Source: a virus
Length of the DNA stretch: 64,000 bases
IMG/VR virus record: IMGVR_UViG_3300050821_017219
Span: 1 to 64,000 of that record
Strand: one strand, 5' to 3'
Shown here: positions 39,941 to 48,227 of the stretch, in pieces
Position numbering within the stretch: position 1 is the stretch's first letter
How the letters are laid out: each line of letters starts with the position of its first letter
Notes under the pieces: model-generated
Databases searched by the model: none
Seen by the model: the letters and a program-made list of their open reading frames with translations, nothing else
Told to the model about the DNA's origin: nothing
Program-made: the position numbers and the translations under genes

Positions 39941-40404
39941 TGCCGATGATGCCGCGAGTATTTCTCGTCACGCCTTACGCCGAAGTCATCGCAGACAAAT
40001 ACAAGACAGATGGATACAACTGGCTTCATCGGCCAAACGTCATCTTCGCGCAGCGTTGCATGGCTGATTGTCTTCGTCGCGAGGAAGCCGTCTTCGCTTG
40101 CCACTTGCTCTACACGCAACCCGGCGTCTTAGACGACGCCAAAACCGACGAAAGGCATCTCGGTCTAACCGCCGGTCGTCGGTTCCTCGCGGTCTGCGAC
40201 CGCGCCGTCTGCTACGTCGATCGCGGCATCTCGAGCGGAATGCGCGGCGACTTGGAAGAGGCGTTGAGACTGAAGACGCCGATCAACTTTCGGCGGCTCG
40301 ACGGAGCGATGGTCGGTGGAACGTTTCTTCATACGTATTCGGTTCCGCATTGGCCGTGCGGTTTGTGTCTAGACGTGGCGTTGTCGAAAGTCTCGGCGAG
40401 ATGA
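39937..40404 (+). CDS. DUF7768-like nucleoside deoxyribosyltransferase-fold protein
   Basis: A 155-residue protein with VFLVTPYA at the start, then RCMADCLRREEAVFACHLLYTQPGVLDD, ERHLGLTAGRRFLAVCDRAVCYVDRGISSGM. This order recalls phage DUF4406/DUF7768 proteins, related to nucleoside 2-deoxyribosyltransferases. It may act on nucleosides or nucleotide signals; activity is unproven. Starts with tandem ATGATG-type codons in the overlap. Confidence 0.65.
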   Translation: MMPMMPRVFLVTPYAEVIADKYKTDGYNWLHRPNVIFAQRCMADCLRREEAVFACHLLYTQPGVLDDAKTDERHLGLTAGRRFLAVCDRAVCYVDRGISSGMRGDLEEALRLKTPINFRRLDGAMVGGTFLHTYSVPHWPCGLCLDVALSKVSAR

Positions 40405-40625
40405 TGCAATCCTTCATCGTTGGCTTCGAGGATTTCGCCGACAAGCCGGCTTGCGTCATCAAATCCAACGACGGCGAAAACGCGTTCATTCTCGTTGCGC
40501 TGACGCGTGGCGAGATGACGATCGAGCGGCGCAATCGCATCGCGCGGTTGGCGCAATCGCTCGCCGTCGAATGTACGGGCGGGATGCCGCTAGAGATCAG
40601 CAACAACCCGAAGGATGCGTCGTGA
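40401..40625 (+). CDS. Hypothetical protein (74 aa)
   Basis: ATGATG start overlapping the preceding stop. Small alpha/beta protein (QSFIVGFEDFADKPACVIKS). GTGA overlap with the next gene. Confidence 0.55.
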   Translation: MMQSFIVGFEDFADKPACVIKSNDGENAFILVALTRGEMTIERRNRIARLAQSLAVECTGGMPLEISNNPKDAS

Positions 40626-40843
40626 AAGTCGAAGATTTGGTCGGCAAACGCGTGCGACTCCACCTCTCGGGCGGGCGCGTCGTCGAAGGTGTCTGCGGCG
40701 ATACGGTCTCCCACGGTATTCGAGGCAACAGTTTCGTAGTGTTTCCGTCGCCGGACAAGCGAGGAATGTACTACGTCGATGCGTCGCGCCAGGTCGACGT
40801 TTGGCGCGACGAGGCGTGGATGGCGGTGGAGTTTGACAAGTGA
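40622..40843 (+). CDS. Small beta-barrel-like protein (73 aa)
   Basis: GTG start in a GTGA overlap. VGKRVRLHLSGGRVVEGVCGD resembles the strand-turn-strand of SH3/Sm-like barrels that bind RNA or protein. Family not certain. Confidence 0.55.
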   Translation: MKVEDLVGKRVRLHLSGGRVVEGVCGDTVSHGIRGNSFVVFPSPDKRGMYYVDASRQVDVWRDEAWMAVEFDK

Positions 40844-40848
40844 TCCCA

Positions 40849-41019
40849 ATGCCTGACGAATTGGTGGGTCAATCAGAAGGATTCGATCTTCATCGAATTC
40901 TACTGATCCTAGGTGGAATGGCCTTCGTTATGCCGTTCTCGGTGGCATTCGTCTATTCTCTTGCGTGGCTAGTAAAGCGAGTCGACAACGAATTGTATCG
41001 TCGTGGTTACCGCAAATGA
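40849..41019 (+). CDS. Small membrane protein (56 aa)
   Basis: One or two membrane segments (RILLILGGMAFVMPFSVAFV) with a basic C-terminus. Its TGA overlaps the ATG of the polymerase gene (ATGA), which fixes both genes. The role beside a polymerase is unclear. Confidence 0.6.
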   Translation: MPDELVGQSEGFDLHRILLILGGMAFVMPFSVAFVYSLAWLVKRVDNELYRRGYRK

Positions 41020-43586
41020 ACGCCCTTCCAACCGGCGTCGCCTACGACGCTCGCGCGCATCTCGCCGAATGCGATAGGTGTCCGCTCGGTGGGAATGTTG
41101 TCGTTCCCCCCGACCCCCCGCGTCGGGCGTTGAAGCTCATCGTAATTGGCGAAGGCCCAGGCCGTTTAGAAGAACGATACGGAAGAGCCTTCGTCGGTCC
41201 GAGCGGCAAGATGCTCGATGCGGCGCTGCTCGAAGCCGGCGGCCATCGCCAAAACAGCTACGTCACCAACGTCATGCTTTGCCGCGTCGACGACGACAAG
41301 CAGATGGATGCAGCCATCGCCTGTTGCGCGCCACGTCTCGCCAAAGAATTGTCTGAATTGCCATCAGACATACCGATTCTATCGCTTGGCGCTGGCGCCT
41401 CTCGGATGACCATCGGCAAGTCGGGCATCCAAAAGTATCGCGGCTTCGTCTGGAAGGCGCCAGAGATAAAACAACAACAGATAAGAAATGCTGAAAGGCT
41501 TTACGAAAAACGCATCGAAAAAAAGCGAAGCCTCAAAGACGTCGAGAAGGCGTTGAACAGCTGGACGATTCTGAAGGCGAGACAGCAGATTCAAGGCCGA
41601 ACCGTTATTCCGACAGTACATCCGGCCTACTTGCTTAGGGGTGCAGACGGGTGGTATCCGATCTTCCGCGTGGACGTCAAGCGCGCCATCGCCTTGTCGC
41701 TGAATCCTCATACGATTCTCGAAGATGAAGGCGCGTTCGTCAAGACGACGTCGCCGAAGGAGGCAGCAAAACTACTCCGAGGCTTCTCGCAAACAGTCTT
41801 GGTCGACATCGAGACCGACGCCCCCGACGCCATGCGAGCCGGCATCACCTGCGTTGGCGTCGCCGACGTCGGCGATCCGACCAAGATTGTCGTGATGGAT
41901 CGCCGCAGCGAAAATCATCCGTGGCCTCGTGGCTTCATCAAAGTGTTGAAGCGATTCTTGCGCCGCCGAACCGTCGTCGGCCACAACATCAAAAACTTCG
42001 ACGAGCCGGTATTGAACCGCTACGGCATCTTTCTCGGCAGCGTCGAGGATACACTAGTGGCGCATCGAAGTTACGCGAGTCATTTGCCGCAGTCGCTGGC
42101 GCACGTAGCTTCGGTTTATTGCACGAGCGCGCCGTGGAAGTTGAAATTCAAGACGTCGGAAGAGAAAGGAGCGGTCGCTGGGTTTGGCGTCAAGGCAGAG
42201 GACCTCGCCATGTACAACGCCGCTGACTGTAGGCTCAACGCCTTCGCTTGGTTGCGGATGCAACCCGACTTGAAGCGAGAGATGAGCGTCTACCGCGACG
42301 ACACGGCGATGGCGGGGCTGTTCAGCCAGATGCAGCGGACCGGATTGCTTGTCGACGTCGAGAAGCAGCGTCAGCTCTCCAAGAAGTTGAAGCATCGCGC
42401 CGCCGCTTTGGTAGGTGAGATGCGCCAACTATTGCGCCGCCGCCAATTCAGCCCCGGTAAAACGGCCGACATCCGCAAGGCGTTGTACGGTCAGCTGAAG
42501 GCACCGCTTTGGCTCGCCCCGCCAACCCCCACCGGCCTTCCATCGACCGCCGCCATCGTCTTGGAGGCCCTAAAGGAGAGCGACACGCGCGCCGGCAAGC
42601 TCGCCGACTTGATCATCCGCTGGCGCTCCGCCAATGACAGCCGCAGCGAATACTTGGACGTGTATGTTCACCCTGATGGCCGCGTCAAACCAAGTTGGGG
42701 GCAAGTCGAAACTGGGCGGCCCCGCACGCGTGGGCCGAACATCCTCAACATCCCCCGCATCGCTTTCTGCTCGGGTTGCGGCGCGAAGCTGCTCGACGGC
42801 GTCATCCACAAAGACACCTGCAAAAAACGAGACGTACCGCAACCGGAGGAGATGCTCCGCGACATCTACGTTTGCGCGCCGGGGTGTAGCTTTGTTTACT
42901 ATGATATTTCTCAGGCGGAGATGCGCCTAGCGGCCTATCTGTCTGATGACGAAAACTTCATCGCGTCGTGCGCGAAGGATATCCATACGGAGAACGCATG
43001 CGTGTTGTTCCCCGATGGCGCCGACTTGATCAGAAGTGATCCGCAGGGTCGAGGCAAGAAGTTCCGTGAGATCGCAAAAAGCTGCGGTTTCGCAGTCAGC
43101 TACCTCGCGGAGGCGCCTAAGATTTTCGCTACGCTCCGAGGAAAAGGTTTCGACGTGTCGATGGATGACGTCGAGACGATGCTCGACAACCTTCGCTCGT
43201 CCTACCGGCGCTACTACGCCTACGTCGAAGGCAACGTCGAGTTTTGCCGCAAGCATGGGTTTCTCAGAACGCCATTCGCCGGTCGGATCAGGTGGCTTGG
43301 TTATTTCCCCCGACCTACGCAGGTGGCCAACTTTCCGATTCAGTCGGGCGTCGCCGACATCGTCAACCGACGGCTCTTGGAGATGGAGAAGAGACGCACT
43401 AAAAACGCTCGGTTGGTCGTCTACCACTACGATGCTGCGATCTACGAGACGCCAGCTGCGGAGGTCGAGACGATGAAAGGTCTCATCAAGGAATTGTGGG
43501 AGGAACCGGTGGTCGTTCCGACGAACGGGCGCAGCTTCGTACTACCGATTGAGCTCAAAGATGGGAGTAGGTTGAGTGACTTCTGA
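41016..43586 (+). CDS. Uracil-DNA glycosylase / family A DNA polymerase fusion
   Basis: An 856-residue fusion. Residues 1-225 are a family 4-like UDG with Fe-S cysteines (C19, C22, C89, C103 or C104), GEGPG (45-49), FVGPSGKMLD and HPAYLLR (from 202). Residues 255-410 are a DEDDy proofreading exonuclease (DIE 264-266, NIKNFD with D329, YNAAD 400-404). Residues 430-856 are polymerase: ILNIPR, motif A DISQAEMR (630-637), motif B from R679, motif C YDA at 805-807, where the usual HDE has lost His and Glu but kept Asp. A Cys/His insert (C585, C588, H598, C602) lies before motif A. ATG 41016 is chosen over GTG 40965 for the ATGA overlap. It would copy DNA and remove uracil. Confidence 0.9.
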   Translation: MNALPTGVAYDARAHLAECDRCPLGGNVVVPPDPPRRALKLIVIGEGPGRLEERYGRAFVGPSGKMLDAALLEAGGHRQNSYVTNVMLCRVDDDKQMDAAIACCAPRLAKELSELPSDIPILSLGAGASRMTIGKSGIQKYRGFVWKAPEIKQQQIRNAERLYEKRIEKKRSLKDVEKALNSWTILKARQQIQGRTVIPTVHPAYLLRGADGWYPIFRVDVKRAIALSLNPHTILEDEGAFVKTTSPKEAAKLLRGFSQTVLVDIETDAPDAMRAGITCVGVADVGDPTKIVVMDRRSENHPWPRGFIKVLKRFLRRRTVVGHNIKNFDEPVLNRYGIFLGSVEDTLVAHRSYASHLPQSLAHVASVYCTSAPWKLKFKTSEEKGAVAGFGVKAEDLAMYNAADCRLNAFAWLRMQPDLKREMSVYRDDTAMAGLFSQMQRTGLLVDVEKQRQLSKKLKHRAAALVGEMRQLLRRRQFSPGKTADIRKALYGQLKAPLWLAPPTPTGLPSTAAIVLEALKESDTRAGKLADLIIRWRSANDSRSEYLDVYVHPDGRVKPSWGQVETGRPRTRGPNILNIPRIAFCSGCGAKLLDGVIHKDTCKKRDVPQPEEMLRDIYVCAPGCSFVYYDISQAEMRLAAYLSDDENFIASCAKDIHTENACVLFPDGADLIRSDPQGRGKKFREIAKSCGFAVSYLAEAPKIFATLRGKGFDVSMDDVETMLDNLRSSYRRYYAYVEGNVEFCRKHGFLRTPFAGRIRWLGYFPRPTQVANFPIQSGVADIVNRRLLEMEKRRTKNARLVVYHYDAAIYETPAAEVETMKGLIKELWEEPVVVPTNGRSFVLPIELKDGSRLSDF

Positions 43587-43734
43587 AAGCGACAAACCTG
43601 ATGCTCGCGAGCGAGAGCAGACGGCCCGCGCTTTGATCGTACGTCTTCGCGACAAGGCGTTTCTATACTCGGCCGACCCGATTCTTGAAGAGGCGGCTGA
43701 CGAAATAGAACGCCTGCTGTCGGAGACGAAATGA
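43576..43734 (+). CDS. Small helical protein (52 aa)
   Basis: GTG start inside the end of the polymerase gene and an ATGA overlap with the next gene. Charged helices (ALIVRLRDKAFLYSADPILEE). No family. Confidence 0.55.
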   Translation: MTSESDKPDAREREQTARALIVRLRDKAFLYSADPILEEAADEIERLLSETK

Positions 43735-44507
43735 CCACCGACAAGCAGCTGACACGCGAAGACTTGTCGCCGGACCAGCGCGAGGTCTACGAAGCGATAA
43801 TTAGATGGTGCCACGGTAGCCTCGGCGAACGTTATGGCAACTCGATGCTTCTCACGATCGGCGGATTTGCTGGCGTTGGAAAATCTAGCCTTTTAGGCGT
43901 CTTCGCAGCCGAGACCAAGCTGCGCGTCGCCTACTGCGCCTTCACCGGCCGAGCCGCATCTGTCTTGCAGCGAAAACTCCGCGCCGCTGGCTGCAACGCA
44001 GCGGTGACGACAATCCACCGCCTAATTTATCTTCCGGTCATCGATTCAAAAACCGAAGAAGTCTTAGGCTGGAAGAAGCGACAGCATCTCGACGGTATCG
44101 ACTTGATTGTCATCGATGAAGCGTCGATGGTCAGCGGTAAGATGCTTGACGACTTGAAAATCTATGGCAAGCCGATCCTCGCCGTCGGCGACCACGGCCA
44201 ACTCCCACCGGTGATGGATTCGGGCGACTTGATGAAGAACCCCGACTTGAGGCTTGAAAAAATACATCGCCAAGCTGAGTCATCGCCGATTATTCAATTC
44301 TCGAAGGTTGTTCGCGAGACCGGCTGCCTCGATCGGCGGTTGGCCGATGGCGACAAGATTCGTTTTGCGTCGAGACGTGACATTGAATCTGTTTTGGCTG
44401 ATGCTTACAGATTCGTCGATCCTAGCTGGGAGCTCGTCTCCTACGCGTATCAAGAGCCGGGCTATGCGCTGATGTTCTTCAAACGGCAGCGAAAGGAAAA
44501 CACATGA
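43731..44507 (+). CDS. RecD/Dda-like SF1B ATPase, C-terminally short
   Basis: A 258-residue protein with the first helicase core domain only: Walker A GFAGVGKSS (45-53), FTGRAASVL (motif Ia), Walker B VIDEASMV, motif III GDHGQLPPV and motif IV-like LEKIHRQAESSPII. Dda/RecD2 helicases are usually 400 residues or more and need motifs V and VI from a second RecA domain, which are absent here and in the next gene. It may be a partial helicase, a regulator or an ATPase subunit. Confidence 0.75.
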   Translation: MTTDKQLTREDLSPDQREVYEAIIRWCHGSLGERYGNSMLLTIGGFAGVGKSSLLGVFAAETKLRVAYCAFTGRAASVLQRKLRAAGCNAAVTTIHRLIYLPVIDSKTEEVLGWKKRQHLDGIDLIVIDEASMVSGKMLDDLKIYGKPILAVGDHGQLPPVMDSGDLMKNPDLRLEKIHRQAESSPIIQFSKVVRETGCLDRRLADGDKIRFASRRDIESVLADAYRFVDPSWELVSYAYQEPGYALMFFKRQRKENT

Positions 44508-44779
44508 GAGTCAACATTTACGCCGAAGAGATGACAGACCGCGTCGAGATCATCTCGAAGGAAATTGAAGGTCAGAAGTTCACCGGGTTGCGCCTCTACT
44601 TGGAGCTGCCAGTTACGTTACCGCCAGAAATGGGAGTCGGTAGCGTGAGGGGACCGTTTCTGCATCACGCGGGCGACGACGACTCGGCGGCGGTGACCTT
44701 CTGGGGGAAGCGTGACCTCCGAGACGTTTTGCGCAAGATGCTCACGATGCTCGATGAGCACTACGCGAAGGGCGCTTGA
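44504..44779 (+). CDS. Hypothetical protein (91 aa)
   Basis: ATGA overlap with the helicase-like gene. Beta-rich N-terminal half and a helical end; not a helicase motif V/VI domain. No family. Confidence 0.55.
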   Translation: MRVNIYAEEMTDRVEIISKEIEGQKFTGLRLYLELPVTLPPEMGVGSVRGPFLHHAGDDDSAAVTFWGKRDLRDVLRKMLTMLDEHYAKGA

Positions 44780-44814
44780 CAGAAACCGGAAGCGAGCTCA
44801 TCATTGGAGGCAAC

Positions 44815-45486
44815 ATGAGCGACTGGAGCGAGGCTGAGTATCAAAACGCGTACGCCGATCCACCAGACCCGGAAGACGAGGAAGAAGACATGGACGAGTT
44901 GAGCCACTTTCGACGCATCGGAGGCGCAGAAGGCGCCGCCAAGCGAACCGGCGCTGGCTTCAACCGCGGCGCATCCAAACAAGACTATGCGACGCCTGTC
45001 GAATTCATCAAGGCCGTCAAGCGTAAATTCGCCATCAAGCGCTTCGCGTTTGATCTCGCTGCGACGCGCGACAACGCCGTCGACAACCTCGGACCGGCCG
45101 ATCTTTATCTCGGACCCGACCACACCAACGCAACGTGCCGCGACGCGCTCACGTTCGCTTGGTCGAGACTGCCGAATGGTGACCTATGGCTCAACCCGCC
45201 ATTTTCGCGCATCGAGCCATGGGCCAAAAAGTCTTACGAGTCATCTCTGATTCGTTTGAATGCTTCTGATTTGCCGCCGACGCCTCGACTGTTTCTGCTG
45301 ATCCCCGCCGCCGTCGGAGCCAACTGGTGGTCGCGGTGGGTTCACAAGAAGTGTCGCGTTTACTTCTTGAATGGGCGCATCAGCTTCGACGGAAAGAATG
45401 GGTATCCGAAGGATTGTGCGATTTGCTTGTATGGCGCGCCTATTGGCTATCGCGTCTGGCGTTGGAAGGAGACGAAGGCGAAATGA
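44815..45486 (+). CDS. Phage DNA N6-adenine methyltransferase (Dam-type)
   Basis: A 223-residue protein of the phage Dam family (PF05869-like). DYATPVEFIKAVKRKFAIKRFAFDLAA, then LTFAW ... WLNPPFSRIEPWAKK, with NPPF as the catalytic motif IV, then LFLLIPAAVGANWW and GRISFDGKNG. It methylates adenine N6 in DNA, marking viral DNA or blocking restriction. The ATG at 44815 with TTGGAGG upstream is chosen over a TTG at 44776. An acidic N-terminus precedes the domain. Confidence 0.88.
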   Translation: MSDWSEAEYQNAYADPPDPEDEEEDMDELSHFRRIGGAEGAAKRTGAGFNRGASKQDYATPVEFIKAVKRKFAIKRFAFDLAATRDNAVDNLGPADLYLGPDHTNATCRDALTFAWSRLPNGDLWLNPPFSRIEPWAKKSYESSLIRLNASDLPPTPRLFLLIPAAVGANWWSRWVHKKCRVYFLNGRISFDGKNGYPKDCAICLYGAPIGYRVWRWKETKAK

Positions 45487-45710
45487 AACTGACAGACGAA
45501 GAGTTGCGCCGTCTTCGGTTGGAGACGCCGCGTGGCGTAACGCGAGAGGCATTCGCCGAATATCTAACGCGCGAGCGATTCAACGATATCATCGATGAGC
45601 TGCTCGCGGCGCGGCGTGTCGTCGAAGCGGCGAGGCAACATCTCGTTGCAGCTGTTTCGCAGCAAAGAATAATCGACGCCATCGTCGACTACGACAAGGC
45701 GACGCGATGA
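45483..45710 (+). CDS. Hypothetical helical protein (75 aa)
   Basis: ATGA overlaps at both ends. Charged helical protein (ARRVVEAARQHLVAAVSQQR). Possibly DNA-associated; no family. Confidence 0.55.
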   Translation: MKLTDEELRRLRLETPRGVTREAFAEYLTRERFNDIIDELLAARRVVEAARQHLVAAVSQQRIIDAIVDYDKATR

Positions 45711-46156
45711 CACCGACGACAATGCCTATCTGCGGCGTCAAACTTCGCGACTCCGGCGTCTGCGGTAGCGCCGCCACCTGGGTGGTCGTCACCCCCTGGA
45801 ATCAACGCCGACTCGTCTGCGACGACTGCGCGCGTCACTACGCAGCAGTGTCGGGGTTCATCGCAAGGCCGATCGACCAGGTCTGTGATAGCTGCAATCA
45901 ACCGCTGCCGAAGAACTACGGCTTCTATTGCTGGTGTGGTTCAGCGACCAACGTCAAGCGTTACAACGTCGACGGCTTGTGGTTCACGTTGTGTGAAACA
46001 CATCAGCCGCTACGGCTGTCTATTCTCTGGCGTCGGCTGTGGCTTCGTCTGAAATTTCGATTGATTAGTCTTTTCAAGAAGCCGAAGGAGATGTCTGCTG
46101 CAGACATCGCTGATTTGACGGAGATGGCGCGACGGCGCGCGAAGGGAAGCAAATGA
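45707..46156 (+). CDS. Multi-zinc-ribbon protein (149 aa)
   Basis: Four Cys groups: CGVKLRDSGVCG, CDDC, CDSC and CWCG, plus C and His near 100, which could bind two zinc ions. A hydrophobic, basic segment (RLSILWRRLWLRLKFRLISL) at 100-125 could be a membrane helix or amphipathic anchor. ATGA overlaps with both neighbours. Confidence 0.6.
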   Translation: MTPTTMPICGVKLRDSGVCGSAATWVVVTPWNQRRLVCDDCARHYAAVSGFIARPIDQVCDSCNQPLPKNYGFYCWCGSATNVKRYNVDGLWFTLCETHQPLRLSILWRRLWLRLKFRLISLFKKPKEMSAADIADLTEMARRRAKGSK

Positions 46157-46800
46157 ATCTTATCGGCATCTGCGGTCGAGCCGGCGCAGGAAAGGATACT
46201 GCCGCCGACGTCTTGGTGAAGGATTTCGGCCACGTCAAAGTCGCCTTGGCCGACCCGATGAAACGCGCATGCGCTGAATGGTTCGGCTGGGATGAACAAA
46301 CGCTGTGGGGTCCAAGTGAACGGCGGAACGAGCCTCACGCGCGTCTCGGTGGTCTGACGCCGCGTCACGCGCTGCAGACGCTCGGCACCGAGTGGGGTCG
46401 CCGATGCTACAAAGACGTTTGGGTAGACATCGCGATCCGAACGGCGGCGAAGCTGCTGGACAATCAAACGCTATCGCAAATTGACCGGCGAGATGGGCAA
46501 TGGATGTATAATCCACAAGAAGGCGCGTACTGGCTTTATTTCAACGTAGAGACTTTGCCGCAACACCGCGGCGTCGTCATCTCCGACGTGCGCTTCCCGA
46601 ACGAAGTCGCCGCCATCAAAGCCGCCGGAGGCCGCATCTGGAAAATCGTTCGGTCTGAGTGGTCTATAAAAGACTTCGCGTGGAAACACCACGCGAGCGA
46701 ATCATACGCCGACGGTATCGAAGCTGATCTCGACATCGCCAACGTCGGGTCGCTCGAAACGTTCCAACAGATGATTCGAGATTTGATGAGGACGGGATGA
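46153..46800 (+). CDS. Deoxynucleoside monophosphate kinase
   Basis: A 215-residue P-loop kinase: LIGICGRAGAGKDTAADVL at the start with the P-loop, then KVALADPMKRACAEWFGWD and a C-terminal VVISDVRFPNEVAAIKAAGG. This is the order of T4 gp1-type dNMP kinases, which phosphorylate dNMPs toward dNTPs. Coupled to thyX by ATGA, consistent with joint dNTP supply. Confidence 0.85.
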   Translation: MNLIGICGRAGAGKDTAADVLVKDFGHVKVALADPMKRACAEWFGWDEQTLWGPSERRNEPHARLGGLTPRHALQTLGTEWGRRCYKDVWVDIAIRTAAKLLDNQTLSQIDRRDGQWMYNPQEGAYWLYFNVETLPQHRGVVISDVRFPNEVAAIKAAGGRIWKIVRSEWSIKDFAWKHHASESYADGIEADLDIANVGSLETFQQMIRDLMRTG

Positions 46801-47567
46801 CGAATCGAACCGACTGTATTTACGTCTTAGATCACGGCTTCGTCAAAGTCGTCGAATCGTGGGGGAGCGACGAGCGCATCATCGAAGCCGCGCGGATGTC
46901 GACGGGGAAGGGCTTCTTGGGATGGGGGCCGAAGCATTCGAGCGAATGCGCATGCGGCGGAAATGTCGATGCTGATTCGACTTGCGTTGGCGTCTCCGGC
47001 GACGAGAAGTTGCTTCGCTATCTCTACGAGAACAAGCACGCGACCCCCTTCGAGTTCGCCGGTCTCATCGTCGAGGTGCAAGCGCCTATCTTCGTCTTTC
47101 GAGAATGGTTGCGCCATCGGACACAAAGTTTCAACGAAATGTCCGCTCGTTACACGCCGCTGCCCGACCTCAACTACATTCCAACCGTCGAAAGATTGCT
47201 CATCCAAAGCGGCACCAACAAGCAAGCGGCTTCGACCGGCGCGACGCTGACGGAAGAAAACGCCAAACGCTTTCAGAAGCAACTCGGCGAAGTCTATCGT
47301 CACCAGCAAGACATCTACGAGAACGCGCTCGCCGCTGGTGTTCCGAAAGAACTGGCGCGGATTCATCTCCCCGTCGGCCGCTACAGCCGCATGCGCGCAT
47401 CGGCGAATCTCCGCAACTGGCTTGCCTTCCTGACGCTACGGATGGCCCCAACGGCTCAATTCGAGATTCGCCAATACGCCGACTGTGTTTGTCAAATTGT
47501 CAGAGAGAAGTTTCCGCGCACGTGGCAGCTATTTATCGAAGCAGATGAAGCATCAAGACGCCGATGA
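46797..47567 (+). CDS. thyX: FAD-dependent thymidylate synthase ThyX
   Basis: A 256-residue ThyX. The signature RHRTQSFNEMSARY (about residues 107-120) matches RHRxxSxNExSxRY, the flavin/dUMP-binding motif. The C-terminal half (ARIHLPVGRYSRMRASANLRNW) is the conserved substrate region. It methylates dUMP to dTMP using FAD and methylenetetrahydrofolate. Overlaps the dNMP kinase and the following protease gene by ATGA. Confidence 0.92.
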   Translation: MTNRTDCIYVLDHGFVKVVESWGSDERIIEAARMSTGKGFLGWGPKHSSECACGGNVDADSTCVGVSGDEKLLRYLYENKHATPFEFAGLIVEVQAPIFVFREWLRHRTQSFNEMSARYTPLPDLNYIPTVERLLIQSGTNKQAASTGATLTEENAKRFQKQLGEVYRHQQDIYENALAAGVPKELARIHLPVGRYSRMRASANLRNWLAFLTLRMAPTAQFEIRQYADCVCQIVREKFPRTWQLFIEADEASRRR

Positions 47568-48094
47568 TTCGTCTCACTGCCATCATCTGCTTCACAATGA
47601 CGACGTCGTGTCTTGACTATCCATCGTCTTACTCCGTCGGCATCTCCGGCTTCACCACCGACCGCAAAGCCGTCGTCATCGAGGCCATCGACAAGTGGAG
47701 CGACGCCACCGACGCGCGCCTCGTCACCTACGACGGCTGCGATGGCAACAGCGACAACGACATCTGCGTTTACGGCATCGACAACGCCGAGACGGCCCGA
47801 CGTGGCTTCGTCGACGCTCATCAGCCGCGACTTGGCTTCACTTACATCATGACGCGCCAAAATCCGTTCGACCCGTTCGGACCGCAGGTCTTCATCAACA
47901 ACGACAAGACGGGCCTACTCGGCGTCTTGAGCCACGTCGTGCAGCACGAGATGGGGCACGCGATGGGATTGGAGCACACCGGCGTCGGGACGGTCATGTA
48001 CCACGCCACCAGCGGCATCGTCGAAACGCAGACGGTGGCAGCGCAAGACGTGACGACGGCAGACGTAGAGCAGTGGCGGAGGCTACGGAGGTAG
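47564..48094 (+). CDS. Matrixin-like metalloprotease, putative lipoprotein
   Basis: A 176-residue metzincin: HEMGHAMGLEH (about 128-138) with the zinc-binding HExGHxxGLxH, followed by TVMYH, a Met-turn. The N-terminal signal MIRLTAIICFTMTTSC fits a lipobox (TTSC then LD). It would be a secreted or lipid-anchored protease. Its insertion directly after thyX, overlapping by four bases, is unexpected in a nucleotide operon. Confidence 0.75.
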   Translation: MIRLTAIICFTMTTSCLDYPSSYSVGISGFTTDRKAVVIEAIDKWSDATDARLVTYDGCDGNSDNDICVYGIDNAETARRGFVDAHQPRLGFTYIMTRQNPFDPFGPQVFINNDKTGLLGVLSHVVQHEMGHAMGLEHTGVGTVMYHATSGIVETQTVAAQDVTTADVEQWRRLRR

Positions 48095-48095
48095 A

Positions 48096-48227
48096 ATGTT
48101 TCGCTTTATCGTTTCGTCGGTGGTCGAGCGCGTTGTCTTCGCGCTGCCGCTCTACCTGTCGGCCCGACGGCTTGGATTGAGTCGATGGCGAGCGCTCCGC
48201 ATCGCTGTAGCGCCGTTGAAGAAGTAA
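48096..48227 (+). CDS. Small basic hydrophobic protein (43 aa)
   Basis: GGAGGTAG ribosome-binding site just upstream. One hydrophobic segment (FIVSSVVERVVFALPLYLSA) with Arg-rich C-terminal half, ending AVAPLKK. The next gene starts at the base after its stop. Confidence 0.5.
   Translation: MFRFIVSSVVERVVFALPLYLSARRLGLSRWRALRIAVAPLKK

Noticed and set aside
40965-41015. Earlier GTG start for the polymerase fusion
   Set aside because: It would overlap the small membrane protein gene by more than 50 bases. The ATG at 41016 gives the usual ATGA junction and places the first Fe-S Cys pair at a normal distance.
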